The notes beneath the pieces were generated by a model, which saw nothing but the letters and a program-made list of their open reading frames with translations, searched no databases and was not told the origin of the DNA. The position numbers and the translations under genes were made by a program. From Mobilicoccus caccae (GTDB lineage Bacteria > Actinomycetota > Actinomycetes > Actinomycetales > Dermatophilaceae), in the NCBI RefSeq assembly GCF_030161635.1, contig NZ_BSUO01000001.1:1035199-1099198 (forward strand): a stretch of DNA of 64,000 nt. Direction: 5' to 3'. Of the stretch, positions 48,864 through 59,708 are shown piece by piece. Position 1 is the first letter of the stretch; the number at the start of each line of letters is the position of its first letter.

Positions 48864-49671
48864 GTGCAGCAGGACTCGCCGATCGGCATCTTCGACTCCG
48901 GGTACGGGGGCTCACGGTGGCTCGCGCCGTGTTGGACCAGCTCCCCGACGAACCCGTCGCCTACCTCGGCGACACGGCCCGGGCGCCCTACGGTCCCAGG
49001 CCCATCGCGGAGACGCGCCGGTACGCGCTGGAGTGTCTGGACTCCCTGGTCGACAGCGGCGTCAAGGCGCTGGTCATCGCGTGCAACACGGCCAGCGCGG
49101 CGATGTTGCACGATGCCCGTGAGCGCTACGACGTGCCGGTCATCGAGGTGATCCGGCCGGCCGTGCGTCGGGCCGCGGCCGCCACCCGCAACGAACTCGT
49201 CGGCGTGATCTCCACGACGGGCACCCACCGCAGCCGCGCGTACGTCGACGCATTCGCCGCCGCACCTCGCGTCACGGTCATCAGCCGCCCGTGTCCGCGG
49301 TTCGTGGAGTTCGTCGAGGCCGGGGTCACCGGTGGGGACGAGCTGCTCGGGGTGGCGCGGGAGTACCTCGAGCCGATGCAGACGGCCGGGGTCGACACCC
49401 TGATCCTGGGGTGCACGCATTATCCGCTGCTCACGGGGGTCATCAGCTACGTCATGGGCGATCTGGTCACGCTCGTCTCCTCCGCGGAGGAGACGGCCAA
49501 GGACGTCTACCGGGTGCTCGCCGACCACGGGGCGTTGCGCCCGCAGGGGCGCCCGCGCCGGTCCACCAGTTCCGGACGACGGGGGACCCGGCCGAGTTCG
49601 CCCGCCTCGCTCGGCGGTTCCTCGGCCCGGAGGTCGGGCATCTCAACCTCGAGCAGGGAGCACTGGCGTGA
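48864..49671 (+). CDS. murI: Glutamate racemase, frame broken twice
   Basis: D-glutamate supply for peptidoglycan, 269 aa if repaired. Motifs are [10 protein letters not shown], the first catalytic Cys in VIACNTASA and the second in [11 protein letters not shown]. Breaks lie in the five-G run near 48905-48909 (GGLTV expected) and the four-G run near 49546-49549 (GAPAPVHQ expected). Because murI is normally essential, missing bases in the data are more likely than loss. TATCCT (48852-48857) lies 6 nt before GTG 48864. Confidence 0.88.
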
Positions 49672-50435
49672 GGGTCACCGTGATCGGATGCTCGGGGTCG
49701 ATGCCCGGGCCCGCCTCCCCGGCGTCGTGCTATCTCGTGCAGACCGAATCGCAGGGGCGCACGTGGAGCATCGCGCTCGACCTGGGCAACGGCTCGACCG
49801 GTCCGCTGCGGGCTTTCATCGACCCGATCGACCTCGACGCGGTCGTGCTCTCCCACCTGCACCCGGACCACTGTCTCGACGTGTGCAGCCTCTACGTGGC
49901 CCTCAACTACACCCCGGGCCGCAGCCGGGACTCGCGGATGCCGCTGTACGCCCCCGCCGGCGCACCGGACCGCCTGGCCCGCGCGTACGGGGTGGAGCAG
50001 CCCGAATCGCTGGAGTCCCACTACGAGTTCGCCACCCTCGTGTCGCGCGAGGCGTTCACCGTCGGTCCGTTCACGATCACCCCCGTGCCGGTGTTCCACC
50101 CGGTCGAGGCGTACGGGTTGCGCGTCGAGGCCGGCGGGGTCGTGCTCGCCTACACCGGCGACACCGACCTGTGCCCCGAACTCACCGAGCTCTGCGCCGA
50201 CGCCGACCTCGTGCTCGCGGACTGTGCGTTCGTCGACGGCCGCGACGAGGCGAGCGGGGTGCACATGAGCGGGTCCAAGGCCGCCCGCGCCGCGCTCGAC
50301 GCCGGTGCCAGGCGCCTCATGCTCACCCACATCCCGGCGTGGAACGACCCGGAGGTCTGCCGCGCCCAGGCCGCCGCCCTCTGGCCGGGCGAGGTCGAGA
50401 TCGCCGAACCCCTGGCCACCTACCGTCTGCCCTGA
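49668..50435 (+). CDS. MBL-fold metal-dependent hydrolase
   Basis: A 255 aa metallo-beta-lactamase-fold protein with HLHPDHCLD metal motif, [11 protein letters not shown] and [17 protein letters not shown] 49668 overlaps the murI stop (GTGA). In many actinobacteria it sits between murI and rph; related proteins hydrolyse nucleic acid or cyclic nucleotides, but the substrate is unknown. Confidence 0.87.
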   Translation: MRVTVIGCSGSMPGPASPASCYLVQTESQGRTWSIALDLGNGSTGPLRAFIDPIDLDAVVLSHLHPDHCLDVCSLYVALNYTPGRSRDSRMPLYAPAGAPDRLARAYGVEQPESLESHYEFATLVSREAFTVGPFTITPVPVFHPVEAYGLRVEAGGVVLAYTGDTDLCPELTELCADADLVLADCAFVDGRDEASGVHMSGSKAARAALDAGARRLMLTHIPAWNDPEVCRAQAAALWPGEVEIAEPLATYRLP

Positions 50436-50441
50436 CGCGAC

Positions 50442-50521
50442 AGCCGACGACACGCCCGCGCACAGCGGCTCGAGGGGTGAAGTGCACGCTCCGGCCGTGG
50501 CTGGCGGGCGTGTCGTCGGCT
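50442..50521. repeat. 18-bp inverted repeat with 44-nt loop
   Basis: AGCCGACGACACGCCCGC (50442-50459) is exactly complementary to 50504-50521. The intervening 44 nt include CGGCTCGAGGGG. It lies between the MBL and rph genes; it could be a terminator or a small structured element. Confidence 0.7.
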
Positions 50522-50589
50522 CAGGTGCGCACGGTGCCCCTCCTTCGCCCGCCAGGTGGCGCCGCGTCGGCGAGGCTTAGGCTGCCACC

Positions 50590-51348
50590 ATGTCTGACGC
50601 CACACCTCGGCACGACGGCCGGGCCATCGACCAACTCCGCGACGTCCGCATCACCCGCAACTGGCTCGACCACGCCGAAGGCAGCGTGCTCGTCGAGTTC
50701 GGACGCACCCGCGTGCTGTGTGCCGCCTCGTTCACCGCGGGTGTGCCGCGGTGGCGCAAGGGCAGCGGCCTCGGGTGGGTCACCGCCGAGTACGCGATGC
50801 TGCCGCGCTCGACCAACACCCGCAGCGACCGTGAGTCCGTCAAGGGCAAGATCGGCGGGCGTACCCACGAGATCTCCCGCCTGGTCGGTCGCAGCCTGCG
50901 GTCGGTGGTCGACATGGGCCAGTTGGGCGAGAACACGATCGTGCTCGACTGCGACGTGCTGCAGGCCGACGGCGGCACCCGTACGGCCGCGATCACCGGC
51001 GCGTACGTCGCCCTCGTCGACGCCATCGAGACGGGCCGGGCGGCCGGGCACGTCGCGAAGAAGGCCTCGCCGCTCACGGGATCGGTGGCGGCCGTGAGCG
51101 TGGGTGTCGTCGGTGGAAGGGCGGTGCTGGACCTCGATTACGTGGAGGACGTCGACGCCGATACGGACATGAACGTCGTCATGACCGGCGACGGCCGGTT
51201 CGTGGAGGTGCAGGGCACCGCCGAGGGCGAGCCGTTTGACCGCCGGTTGCTCGACGGGCTGCTCGACCTCGCGACCGAAGGATGTGCGGACCTCACTCGG
51301 ATGCAGCATCTGGCTCTCGAGGATTCGGAGCGTGAGGTGGCCCGATGA
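50590..51348 (+). CDS. rph: Ribonuclease PH
   Basis: A 252 aa phosphorolytic 3' exoribonuclease that trims tRNA 3' ends. Features are [18 protein letters not shown]-like [36 protein letters not shown] and [21 protein letters not shown] (split). TAGGCT (50578-50583) lies 6 nt before the ATG. It overlaps rdgB by ATGA. Confidence 0.95.
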   Translation: MSDATPRHDGRAIDQLRDVRITRNWLDHAEGSVLVEFGRTRVLCAASFTAGVPRWRKGSGLGWVTAEYAMLPRSTNTRSDRESVKGKIGGRTHEISRLVGRSLRSVVDMGQLGENTIVLDCDVLQADGGTRTAAITGAYVALVDAIETGRAAGHVAKKASPLTGSVAAVSVGVVGGRAVLDLDYVEDVDADTDMNVVMTGDGRFVEVQGTAEGEPFDRRLLDGLLDLATEGCADLTRMQHLALEDSEREVAR

Positions 51349-51956
51349 CCGAACGGATCGTGTTGGCCACGCGCAACCCGGGCAAGGTCGTCGAGCTCCG
51401 CGAGATCCTGCGCGGGGTGCTCGAGCGTCTGGGGTGTGAACTCCTGGGCATGGATGCGTTCCCCGACGTCGAGGACGTCGTCGAGACCGGCGTGAGTTTC
51501 GAGGAGAACGCCCTGCTCAAGGCACGGGCGGCCGCGCAGGCGACGGGGCTCCCCGCGTTGGCGGACGACTCCGGGCTCGCCGTGGACGTCCTCGGCGGCG
51601 CGCCGGGGGTGTTCAGCGCGCGGTGGGCGGGCCGGCACGGCGACGACCAGGCGAACCTCGACCTCCTGCTCGCGCAGATCGCCGACGTACCCGAGCAGCA
51701 TCGGGGCGCCGCCTTCGTCTGCTGCGCGGCGCTCACCCTGCCCGACGGGCGCACCGTGACCCGGGAGGGCCGGTTCGAGGGAACGCTCGTGCGCTCCCCG
51801 CGGGGCACCAACGGCTTCGGCTACGACCCGATCCTCCAGGTGGCCGGTGACACGCGCACGGCCGCCGAACTGCCTCCGCCGGAGAAGAACGCGATCTCCC
51901 ACCGCGGCAAGGCCTTCGCGGCACTGGCCGAGGTCCTGCCCGATCACCTCGGCTGA
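51345..51956 (+). CDS. rdgB: dITP/XTP pyrophosphatase
   Basis: A 203 aa Ham1-type enzyme removing non-canonical purine triphosphates. Motifs [31 protein letters not shown] and [10 protein letters not shown]. Coupled to rph and ended by a strong hairpin before tRNA-Leu. Confidence 0.94.
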   Translation: MTERIVLATRNPGKVVELREILRGVLERLGCELLGMDAFPDVEDVVETGVSFEENALLKARAAAQATGLPALADDSGLAVDVLGGAPGVFSARWAGRHGDDQANLDLLLAQIADVPEQHRGAAFVCCAALTLPDGRTVTREGRFEGTLVRSPRGTNGFGYDPILQVAGDTRTAAELPPPEKNAISHRGKAFAALAEVLPDHLG

Positions 51957-51979
51957 ACCAGCGCCGCTCGAACGTCGAC

Positions 51980-52015
51980 AGGTCGAACCGCCTCCACGTG
52001 GAGGCGGTTCGACCT
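51980..52015. terminator. Bidirectional hairpin between rdgB and tRNA-Leu
   Basis: Sixteen-bp arms AGGTCGAACCGCCTCC and complement around ACGT; serves both convergent units. Confidence 0.85.
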
Positions 52016-52020
52016 TGTCG

Positions 52021-52102
52021 TGCGGAAGAAGGGACTCGAACCCTCACGCCCTGGGGCACAGGAACCTAAATCCTGCGTGTCTACCAATTCCACCACTCCC
52101 GC
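52021..52102 (-). tRNA. tRNA-Leu (UAG anticodon)
   Basis: On the reverse strand the acceptor GCGGGAG pairs with CTTCCGC (one G-U), the anticodon loop TTTAGGT gives UAG, a long variable arm typical of Leu is present, and the T loop is GGTTCGAGTCC. CCA is not encoded. Confidence 0.93.
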
Positions 52103-52154
52103 GCACCGGCCAGGGTAACCGCTGCGGCGGGGTCGCGAGCCGCGCTCGCCGACG

Positions 52155-52631
52155 TCAGGCGGGCAGGTCGACGCCCAGGGTCTTGGCCAGGGAGGCCACG
52201 TGGCCCTTGGCGCGGACGTTGTACTTGGCCAGCTCGATCTTGCCCTCCTCGTCGATGACGAACGTCGAGCGGATGACCCCGGTGACCTTCTTGCCGTACA
52301 TCGTCTTCTCGCCGAAGGCGCCGTAGGCGGTCATGACCTCCTTGTCGGGGTCCGACAGGAGCGGGAACGTCAGGGCTTCCTTCTCGACGAAGCGCGCGAG
52401 CTTCTCCGGTGAGTCGGGGGAGAGGCCGTACACCGCGTAGCCGGCGTCGGTGAAGGGATCGAGGCCGTCGCGGAAGTCGCCGGCCTGCGTCGTGCACCCC
52501 GGCGTCATCGCGGCGGGGTAGACGTAGAGGATGGTCTTGCGGCCACGCAGGTCGGACAGGGACACGCTCTGCCCCTCGTGCGTCTGCAGCGTGAACTCGG
52601 GGGCGGACTCGCCTGGTTCCAGTCGGGACAC
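52155..52631 (-). CDS. bcp: Thioredoxin-dependent thiol peroxidase (Bcp/PrxQ)
   Basis: A 158 aa peroxiredoxin. The peroxidatic Cys is in YVYPAAMTPGCTTQA (about 46). Note Ala-Ala where many Bcp have Lys/Asp (Y-P-K-A-x-T-P-G-C). There is no nearby resolving Cys at +5, consistent with a one-Cys type. GTG 52631 follows GGAGG. Substrates are hydroperoxides, with thioredoxin as donor. Confidence 0.91.
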   Translation of the reverse strand: MSRLEPGESAPEFTLQTHEGQSVSLSDLRGRKTILYVYPAAMTPGCTTQAGDFRDGLDPFTDAGYAVYGLSPDSPEKLARFVEKEALTFPLLSDPDKEVMTAYGAFGEKTMYGKKVTGVIRSTFVIDEEGKIELAKYNVRAKGHVASLAKTLGVDLPA

Positions 52632-52816
52632 GGTTCTGGCCTCCTGCTCGATTCGTTCACGGACGCGACCGATCCTGCGGCACGCGTCACCTCGTGGGGC
52701 GCACGGGTCGGGGGTAGGTTATCGTCGCCTCGGACCAGCATGCGGTCCGGGGACCGGCCGTCACCAGGGCGTCCGGCCAATCGGATCCACGAGCCACCGC
52801 CGAGAAGGAGCCGTCG

Positions 52817-53083
52817 ATGAGCGCCAAGGACAACCGGTCACTCGACGAGATCGAAATGGACATCGCCCGTAACCGGGACAGCCTCGCCGCCACCATCGAC
52901 GAGCTGGCCTTCCGGGTCAAGCCCGCCAACGTCGCCAAGCGGCAGACCGCCGAGGCCAAGTCGGCCCTGTACGCGGCCACCCACGGCCCCGACGGCAGCC
53001 TGCGTTACGACGTCGTCGGCGCGGCCGCGGGGGTGGCGATCCTGCTCGTCACCGTCGCGATCGTGCGTCGCGTGCGCCGCTGA
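52817..53083 (+). CDS. DUF3618 protein
   Basis: An 88 aa protein with the family motif IEMDIARNRDSLAATIDELAFRVKPAN and one C-terminal helix (VVGAAAGVAILLVTVAIVRR). Actinobacterial family of unknown function. GAAGGAG precedes the ATG. Confidence 0.88.
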   Translation: MSAKDNRSLDEIEMDIARNRDSLAATIDELAFRVKPANVAKRQTAEAKSALYAATHGPDGSLRYDVVGAAAGVAILLVTVAIVRRVRR

Positions 53084-53111
53084 CACGCGGTCGATCTCGC
53101 GCTACACCGAA

Positions 53112-53148
53112 CAGCGCCCCTCCCACCGATCCGGTGGGAGGGGCGCTG
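53112..53148. terminator. Bidirectional terminator hairpin
   Basis: Seventeen-bp arms (CAGCGCCCCTCCCACCG and complement) with a 3-base loop between the convergent DUF3618 and kbl genes. Confidence 0.85.
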
Positions 53149-53174
53149 TCGTGTTCGGCGCAGTCCGGGCCGTC

Positions 53175-54359
<1,185 letters not shown>

Positions 54360-54397
54360 CGAATCTCCTTGTCGAAGTAGGGATCGCGTGAGGCAGG

Positions 54398-55444
54398 TCA
54401 GAGCACGCCGGCGATGTCGAGGACCACCTTGCCGCACTCACCGGAGCGGGCCGCCTCGAAGGCGCGTGGCCACTCCTCCAGCGGCACCGTGTGGGTGATG
54501 ACCGAGCCGACGGTCTGTCGCAGCAGCTCGCTGGTGTGCATCATGGCGCTGGCCGCGTACCAGGTCTCGAACATCTCGCGCCCGTACACGCCCCGGATCG
54601 TGAGCATGTGCGTGATGACGCGCCCGAAGTCGATCGCGAAGGCCTCCTTGGGCAGCCCGAGCAGGGCGATGCGTCCGCCGTGGTTCATGTTCTCGATGGT
54701 CTCGCGCAACGCGGCCGGGTTGCCGGACATCTCCAGTGCCACGTCGAAGCCCTCCGTCATGCCGAGGGTCGTCTGCGCCTCGTGGATGCGGGTGTTCGCG
54801 ACGTTGACGACCATGTCGGCGCCGGCGCGGCGGGCGAGGTCGAGCCGGTAGTCGGACACGTCGGTGACGACGATGTAGCGCGCCCCGGCGTGGCGGGCGA
54901 TCGCGGCACCCATGACCCCGATGGGGCCGGCGCCGGTGATGAGCACGTCCTCGCCGACCAGCGGGAACATCAAGGCCGTGTGGGTGGCGTTGCCCAGGGG
55001 GTCGAAGACGGCACCGACCTCGGGACGCATGTCGTCGGGCTGCACCCACACGTTGGTATCGGGGACGATGACGTACTCCGCGAACGCGCCGTCCCGGTTG
55101 ACGCCGACGCTGTCGACCGCGATGCACATCTGGCGGCGACCGGCGCGGCAGTTGCGGCACATGCCGCACACGACGTGACCCTCGCCCGAGGCCTTCTGAC
55201 CCACGGAGCACGAGGTGACGTCGGCGCCGACCTCGACGATCTCGCCGAAGAACTCGTGCCCGATGACCATGGGCGGATGGACCTGGCCCGCGGCCCAGTC
55301 GTCCCACTGCTCCAGGTGGAGGTCGGTGCCGCACAGTCCGGCCGCGAGGACCTTGATCTTGACATCGCTCGGGCCGCACTCCGGTTCGGCGCGGTCGATG
55401 AGTTCCAGGCCGGGGCCTGCATGGGTCTTGGCGAGAGCCCGCAT
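54398..55444 (-). CDS. tdh: L-threonine 3-dehydrogenase
   Basis: A 348 aa zinc medium-chain dehydrogenase oxidising threonine to 2-amino-3-ketobutyrate. Catalytic zinc region [12 protein letters not shown] and [12 protein letters not shown], structural zinc [15 protein letters not shown], and NAD motif [22 protein letters not shown] precedes ATG 55444. Product passes to Kbl, the next gene. Confidence 0.94.
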   Translation of the reverse strand: MRALAKTHAGPGLELIDRAEPECGPSDVKIKVLAAGLCGTDLHLEQWDDWAAGQVHPPMVIGHEFFGEIVEVGADVTSCSVGQKASGEGHVVCGMCRNCRAGRRQMCIAVDSVGVNRDGAFAEYVIVPDTNVWVQPDDMRPEVGAVFDPLGNATHTALMFPLVGEDVLITGAGPIGVMGAAIARHAGARYIVVTDVSDYRLDLARRAGADMVVNVANTRIHEAQTTLGMTEGFDVALEMSGNPAALRETIENMNHGGRIALLGLPKEAFAIDFGRVITHMLTIRGVYGREMFETWYAASAMMHTSELLRQTVGSVITHTVPLEEWPRAFEAARSGECGKVVLDIAGVL

Positions 55445-55467
55445 GTTCGTCTCCTTACACAGGTGTG

Positions 55468-55482
55468 GTCCTACGCTAGGAC
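55468..55482 (-). promoter_or_regulatory. tdh promoter with palindrome
   Basis: GTCCTACGCTAGGAC is an inverted repeat (6-3-6). On the reverse strand it contains TAGCGT, a likely -10, leaving a short leader with a ribosome site before tdh. Possible self-contained operator. Confidence 0.45.
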
Positions 55483-55596
55483 TCCCGACACCTCAGGCGC
55501 ACGAGAACCGCGAAAGGTGGCCGCGCGTGTCAGCAGGCCGCTGACCAGCGGATTTCATGCTTGGCGTCCTCGTCGGGTAATGTTCTTCTTCGTTGC

Positions 55597-55672
<76 letters not shown>

Positions 55673-55677
55673 CCGAA

Positions 55678-55702
55678 GGGCCCTGGAGACAGGGCCCTTT
55701 TT
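55678..55702 (+). terminator. tRNA-Lys intrinsic terminator
   Basis: GGGCCCT-ggagac-AGGGCCC followed by TTTTT, directly after the tRNA. Confidence 0.9.
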
Positions 55703-56136
55703 CATGCCCGGAATCGGGCGCTGCGACGACGTCTCACGGGGCCGGTCGCGCGCCCAGCCCACACTCATGCCGCGCGGACCCCACGGCGTGTCGCGCTCAG
55801 GCCTCCGGTTGAGTGTTCCGGGCCTGCATTCCACGATCCGGACGCTTGGGGCGATCGGTCGGACGGCTGACCTGAACGAGTGCTCAGGGAATCGCCGTGA
55901 AGGGGGTCATCGCACGGACCGTGGTGTCGTGCACGGGGATTCGCAGCCCGTCTAAGAGATACATCAGCCGGGATCCCTCTAGGAGATTTCTCGCCGCGCG
56001 GAGAGGGCCGATTCGGTCGAATCATGTTGGTGCTGTAGCGAATCCATCCATTCCAGCGCCCCCTTTGACCGAATCGGCGACGAAATAGGCCCGATCGTGA
56101 TCAGCGAGCGTCCAGGACACCTGTCGTAGAGTCGCC
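55703..56136. other. Gene-poor, relatively AT-richer region
   Basis: About 430 bp without a convincing gene. Base composition is visibly less GC-rich than elsewhere (for example 55920-56090). It contains a spaced 12 bp inverted repeat (56007-56078), and TAGAGT at 56126-56131 that could be a -10 for the next gene. Confidence 0.5.
56007..56078. repeat. Spaced 12-bp inverted repeat
   Basis: GCCGATTCGGTC (56007-56018) and GACCGAATCGGC (56067-56078) are perfect complements 48 nt apart. The enclosed sequence is AT-richer. It could be a transposon-end remnant, a looping operator or a stem. Confidence 0.65.
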
Positions 56137-56556
56137 ATGCGCCTACCGGGGGAACCGCGACCGAGCACGACCGCGGTCGGCGGGCGCAGCACGCACACTT
56201 TCGGACGAGGGGGAAGCTTGGACATCACGACCGACGTCACCACGCACGAAGGAAACATCGACCAGCGGAACATGTCCGCCGGCGAGCGTTTCGACCTGGC
56301 CTGCGTACTCCGCGATGCGTGGTGGGACTGCCACGGAGCCTTCGTGAGCGAGGTGGTCGACGTCACTGAGATCGGGCTGCGACCCGCGTCGCTGTTCGCG
56401 CTGGCGCAGGACCTTCAGGAGGCCGGCTACCCGGCCCACGCCGGAGCCGTGCGCGCGGCGGCCATGCCGACGCGGCCCAGGACGGACACCGTCGACCGCG
56501 CGTCGAACTGGCGTGTTCGCGCACACAGCGCCGCGGCCGCGGCGGTCGAGCGCTGA
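56137..56556 (+). CDS. Hypothetical protein
   Basis: At most 139 aa, with no domain I recognise. The core (NMSAGERFDLACVLRDAWWD and LRPASLFALAQDLQEAGYP) looks helical and compositionally like a real protein; the N-terminal 27 residues are basic and doubtful. TTG 56218, preceded by GAGGGGGAAG, is a likely true start, as TAGAGT is only 4 nt from ATG 56137. Confidence 0.5.
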   Translation: MRLPGEPRPSTTAVGGRSTHTFGRGGSLDITTDVTTHEGNIDQRNMSAGERFDLACVLRDAWWDCHGAFVSEVVDVTEIGLRPASLFALAQDLQEAGYPAHAGAVRAAAMPTRPRTDTVDRASNWRVRAHSAAAAAVER

Positions 56557-56609
56557 CCGGACGACGACCCTGCGCGTGCGGACCGTGCGCACGTACCACG
56601 CACATCACG

Positions 56610-56639
56610 AGCGCCCCGAGCCGATCCGGCCGGGGCGCT
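56610..56639. terminator. Hairpin between hypothetical gene and copC
   Basis: AGCGCCCCG pairs with CGGGGCGCT around 12 nt, followed by TCG, between convergent genes. Confidence 0.7.
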
Positions 56640-56656
56640 TCGTCATGCTCGCGTGA

Positions 56657-57259
56657 TCACCGCCGACGGCGGCCCATGAGGACGATGGCCACGCCGACGC
56701 CGACCACCAGGAGGGCGGCGAAGCCGGTGAGGACGTACATCCACAGCGTCGAGGCGCTCTCGTCCTGGCCTGCGGGGGTCTGGGCGGGGGCCGAGGGGGT
56801 CGCGGCGGGGGCCGGGGCCTGTGAGGTCGCTGCGGCGTCTGTGGCGGAGGAAGTGTCGCCGGTCGGTGCGGCGCCGGCGACGGTGAACCGGATCTCGCCG
56901 GCCACCGGGTGGCCGTCGGCGCTGACCACGCGGTACCTGACCTGGACGGCTCCCTGCCGCACCTCCGGGGGCACAGGAACGGTGACGCGCGGCCCCGAGA
57001 CCTCCGCCGTGACCGGCCGCGCCACGTCCTGCTCGTCGGCGACGATCGCCTGGGCGAAGTTGGGGTCGACGTCCTCGTTGAACGTGAGGGTCACACTGCT
57101 CGGCATCGACCCCAGGCTCGCGCCGTCGTCGGGGTCGGAGGAGATGAGCTCGGAGTGTGCCAGGGCCGCCGTCGCGCCGCCGAGCAGCAGGACCAGGGCG
57201 GCCAGCGCGGAGATCAGAGGGACGGTGATCGAAGCTCGTTGTCGTGGCACGCAGCCCAT
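56657..57259 (-). CDS. CopC-domain copper-resistance type protein
   Basis: A 200 aa exported protein. Signal peptide to about A-L-A-H, where the mature N-terminal His (HSELISSDPDDGA) is the Cu(II) ligand in CopC. The domain continues LTFNEDVDPNFAQ, VRYRVVSADGHPVAGEIRFTV (with the second His). A Pro/Ala linker and a C-terminal helix (LTGFAALLVVGVGVAIVL) with Arg tail anchor it. Binds copper outside the membrane. GTG 57250 is an alternative start. Confidence 0.88.
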   Translation of the reverse strand: MGCVPRQRASITVPLISALAALVLLLGGATAALAHSELISSDPDDGASLGSMPSSVTLTFNEDVDPNFAQAIVADEQDVARPVTAEVSGPRVTVPVPPEVRQGAVQVRYRVVSADGHPVAGEIRFTVAGAAPTGDTSSATDAAATSQAPAPAATPSAPAQTPAGQDESASTLWMYVLTGFAALLVVGVGVAIVLMGRRRR

Positions 57260-57356
57260 CGTGGCACGGGCGGATGGATCGGCTCGGGGAGGCCCCAGGG
57301 GGCGCCGGACGGGGTGGACGTGCCTGGGGTAGGTGCCCGGGCGGGCACACGAAGAA

Positions 57357-57383
57357 GGCCCCTGACCTCGCAGGTCAGGGGCC
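57357..57383 (-). terminator. tRNA-His terminator
   Basis: GGCCCCTGACCT and its complement pair around 3 nt, followed on the reverse strand by TTCTTC; 8 nt after the tRNA end. Confidence 0.85.
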
Positions 57384-57391
57384 CTCTTTCG

Positions 57392-57468
57392 TGGGGTGAG
57401 TGACGGGACTTGAACCCGCGGCCACCTGGACCACAACCAGGTGCTCTACCAGCTGAGCTACACCCACC
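57392..57468 (-). tRNA. tRNA-His (GUG anticodon)
   Basis: Reverse-strand acceptor GTGGGTG with CACTCAC, an encoded extra 5' G opposite C73 (the histidine identity pair), anticodon loop TTGTGGT, T loop GGTTCAAGTCC, and encoded CCA. Confidence 0.95.
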
Positions 57469-57634
57469 ATGCGAAGCGTTCGGAACGGGCGACCCCTCGA
57501 GGCCGTCTGCTCGTCGGCAGCGCGGCGACCATCGTACCTGCTTTCCGGAGTGCTCGTGACCACGGGGTCGCGGGCCTGCGGTGACGCACGGAGCCGGCGG
57601 GTCCGGTCGCCGACGGCCCGCCTGCTCCGCGCCC

Positions 57635-58264
57635 TCAGAGGTCGGCGCGGAGTGCGGCGTGCCGGGCGCCGAGCTCCTTGGCGGTCGCGGAATCGGGGCC
57701 GGGCAGGGGCACGAACACGGCCTCCCGGTAGTAGCGGAGCTCGGCGATGCTGTCCTTGATGTCGGCCAGGGCGCGGTGACCGCCGTGCTTGGCGGGAGCG
57801 TGGTGGAACACCCGGGGGTACCAGCGGCGGGCGAGTTCCTTGATCGAGGACACGTCGATGTTGCGGTAGTGCAGGTGCCCCTCGAGCTCGGGCATGTCGC
57901 GCACGAGGAAGGTGCGGTCGGTGCCGACGGTGTTGCCACCGAGCGGCGACTTGCGGGGCGTGGGGGCGTGTTCGCGCACGTAGTCCAGGACCGTGGCCTG
58001 GGCCTCCTCCATCGTCAGCCCGTCCTCGAGGACCGCGAGCAGGCCGCTCTCGGTGTGCATGGTGCGGACGAAGTCGCCCATCTGCTCCAGCGCCTGCGGC
58101 TCGGGGCGGATGACGACCTCGATCCCCTCACCCAGGGGCTGCAACTCGTAGTCGGTGACGAGCGCGGCCACCTCGATGAGGGCGTCCCGTTCGAGATCGA
58201 GTCCGGTCATCTCGCAGTCGATCCAGACGATGCGTTCGTGGGCGGAGCTTGAGCTTTTCGACAC
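57635..58264 (-). CDS. orn: Oligoribonuclease
   Basis: A 209 aa DEDDh exonuclease that degrades 2-5 nt RNA. Motifs WIDCEMTGLDLERD, GNTVGTDRTFLVRDMPEL and HRALADIKDSIAELRYYR. GTG 58264 lies 7 nt after TAGAGT (58277-58272), so it is probably leaderless. tRNA-His lies downstream on the same strand. Confidence 0.94.
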   Translation of the reverse strand: MSKSSSSAHERIVWIDCEMTGLDLERDALIEVAALVTDYELQPLGEGIEVVIRPEPQALEQMGDFVRTMHTESGLLAVLEDGLTMEEAQATVLDYVREHAPTPRKSPLGGNTVGTDRTFLVRDMPELEGHLHYRNIDVSSIKELARRWYPRVFHHAPAKHGGHRALADIKDSIAELRYYREAVFVPLPGPDSATAKELGARHAALRADL

Positions 58265-58456
58265 GGTGGCCACTCTAAGCTGCGCCTTCGTCGGTCGCCG
58301 GAGATAGGGAGGTCCGGAACGCTCGCGACCACCCGCGCCGGGAGGGTCGATCCGGTCGAACTCGGGAGTGGCGACGTCCGCCCCCGCCCGCATGCGGACG
58401 TGGTGTCGCATAGGCTGCGCGCGCCGCACTTCGCGCACCGCAGGAGGTCGCCCCGC

Positions 58457-59607
58457 ATGTCCATGACGACGCCGATGCCTCACGGCTACGTGCCCGGCGC
58501 CGGTCCCCGCAACGCGACGCACCGGCCGCTGCTGCGCCGGTGGTTGGTCGCCGGCGGCCTGCTGCTGCTGTTCCTCATCGGGGGAGCGGTGCTCGCGGCC
58601 GCTCTCGGGATGACGCTGGGGGCCCAGGTGGCGATCCTCGCGGCGTTGATCGCGGTGATCCCGCTGGCCGTGGTGGTGCCGGCGTTCCTCTGGCTCGACC
58701 GGCACGAGGCCGAGCCGCCGAGTTCGCTGGTCGTGGCGTTCGCCTGGGGCGCGCTCGTGGCGACGTCGATCTCCTCGTCATCAACACCCTCGCGGCGTCC
58801 GTGGCGGCCGGACTGGGCGTCGACCCGCAGTTCTTCGCGGCGGTGATGGTCGCCCCGGTCGTCGAGGAGATCGCCAAGGGCGTCGGCATCCTCGTGATCT
58901 GGGCGATGCGCCGCCGCGAGTTCGACGGGGTGCTCGACGGCATCGTCTACGCGGGCATCATCGCCGCCGGGTTCGCCTTCGGCGAGAACATCCTCTACCT
59001 CGGGCAGGCCATGCTCGAGGGCGGAGCCGTGGGCCTGGCCGTCACGTTCGTGCTGCGGGGCATCGTCTCGCCCTTCGCCCATCCGCTCTTCACGCTGTGG
59101 ACCGGCGTCGGCATCGGGATGCTCGTGACGGGCAGGTCGCCGCTGCGCTTCTTCGCGCCGCTGCTCGGTCTGGTGCTCGCGATGGTGCTGCACGCGATGT
59201 GGAACGGCGGGACGGCCCTGGGTTTCGAGGGCTGGGTCGGTGCCTACCTGTTCGTGCACGTGCCCGTGTTCCTCGCCACCATCGCCTTCGCCGTGTGGAG
59301 CCGGCGCCGGGAGGACCGCACGGCGGGGGCGAACCTGCGTCACTATGAGCGGCTCGGGGTGTTCCACCCGGCGGAGATCTCGATGCTGTCGGACTCGCGC
59401 CTGCGTCGCGCGGCCCGGGATCGGGCGGCCCAGGTGGGAGGGCGCCAGGCCAAGGCGGCCATGCGCGACTTCCAGGACGACGCCATCGAGCTCGCCTACC
59501 TGCGGGGACGCTCGCTGCGTGGCCACGCCGGCCCGGACGTCGTGGCCGAGGAACACCGGCTCGTCGACTCCGTCGTGCGTGCGCGCGCGGCGTTGACCGC
59601 TCGTTAA
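58457..59607 (+). CDS. PrsW-family intramembrane metalloprotease, frame broken
   Basis: A 383 aa polytopic protein if one base is restored. Motifs APVVEEIAKGVGIL (catalytic Glu pair), GFAFGENILYL, HPLFTLWTG and LHAMWNGG carry the metal and active-site residues. The frame slips near 58765-58785 (GALVATSI on one side, LVINTLAASVAAG on the other), the one break not in an obvious homopolymer. AGGAGG precedes ATG 58457. Likely site-1-like protease for a membrane regulator, unknown target. Confidence 0.85.
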
Positions 59608-59708
59608 CCTGGAAGAGGTCGGTCGGTCCCCGCTCGCGAGACTGGGGCGCCGTACCGTTCCACGGACGGGGCGCGCAGCCCCGACGACGAGCGCGAAAGG
59701 GTTGTCGA

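Noticed and set aside
49291-49671. Independent gene at the 3' end of murI
   Set aside because: Its sequence is the C-terminal part of glutamate racemase after a missing G.
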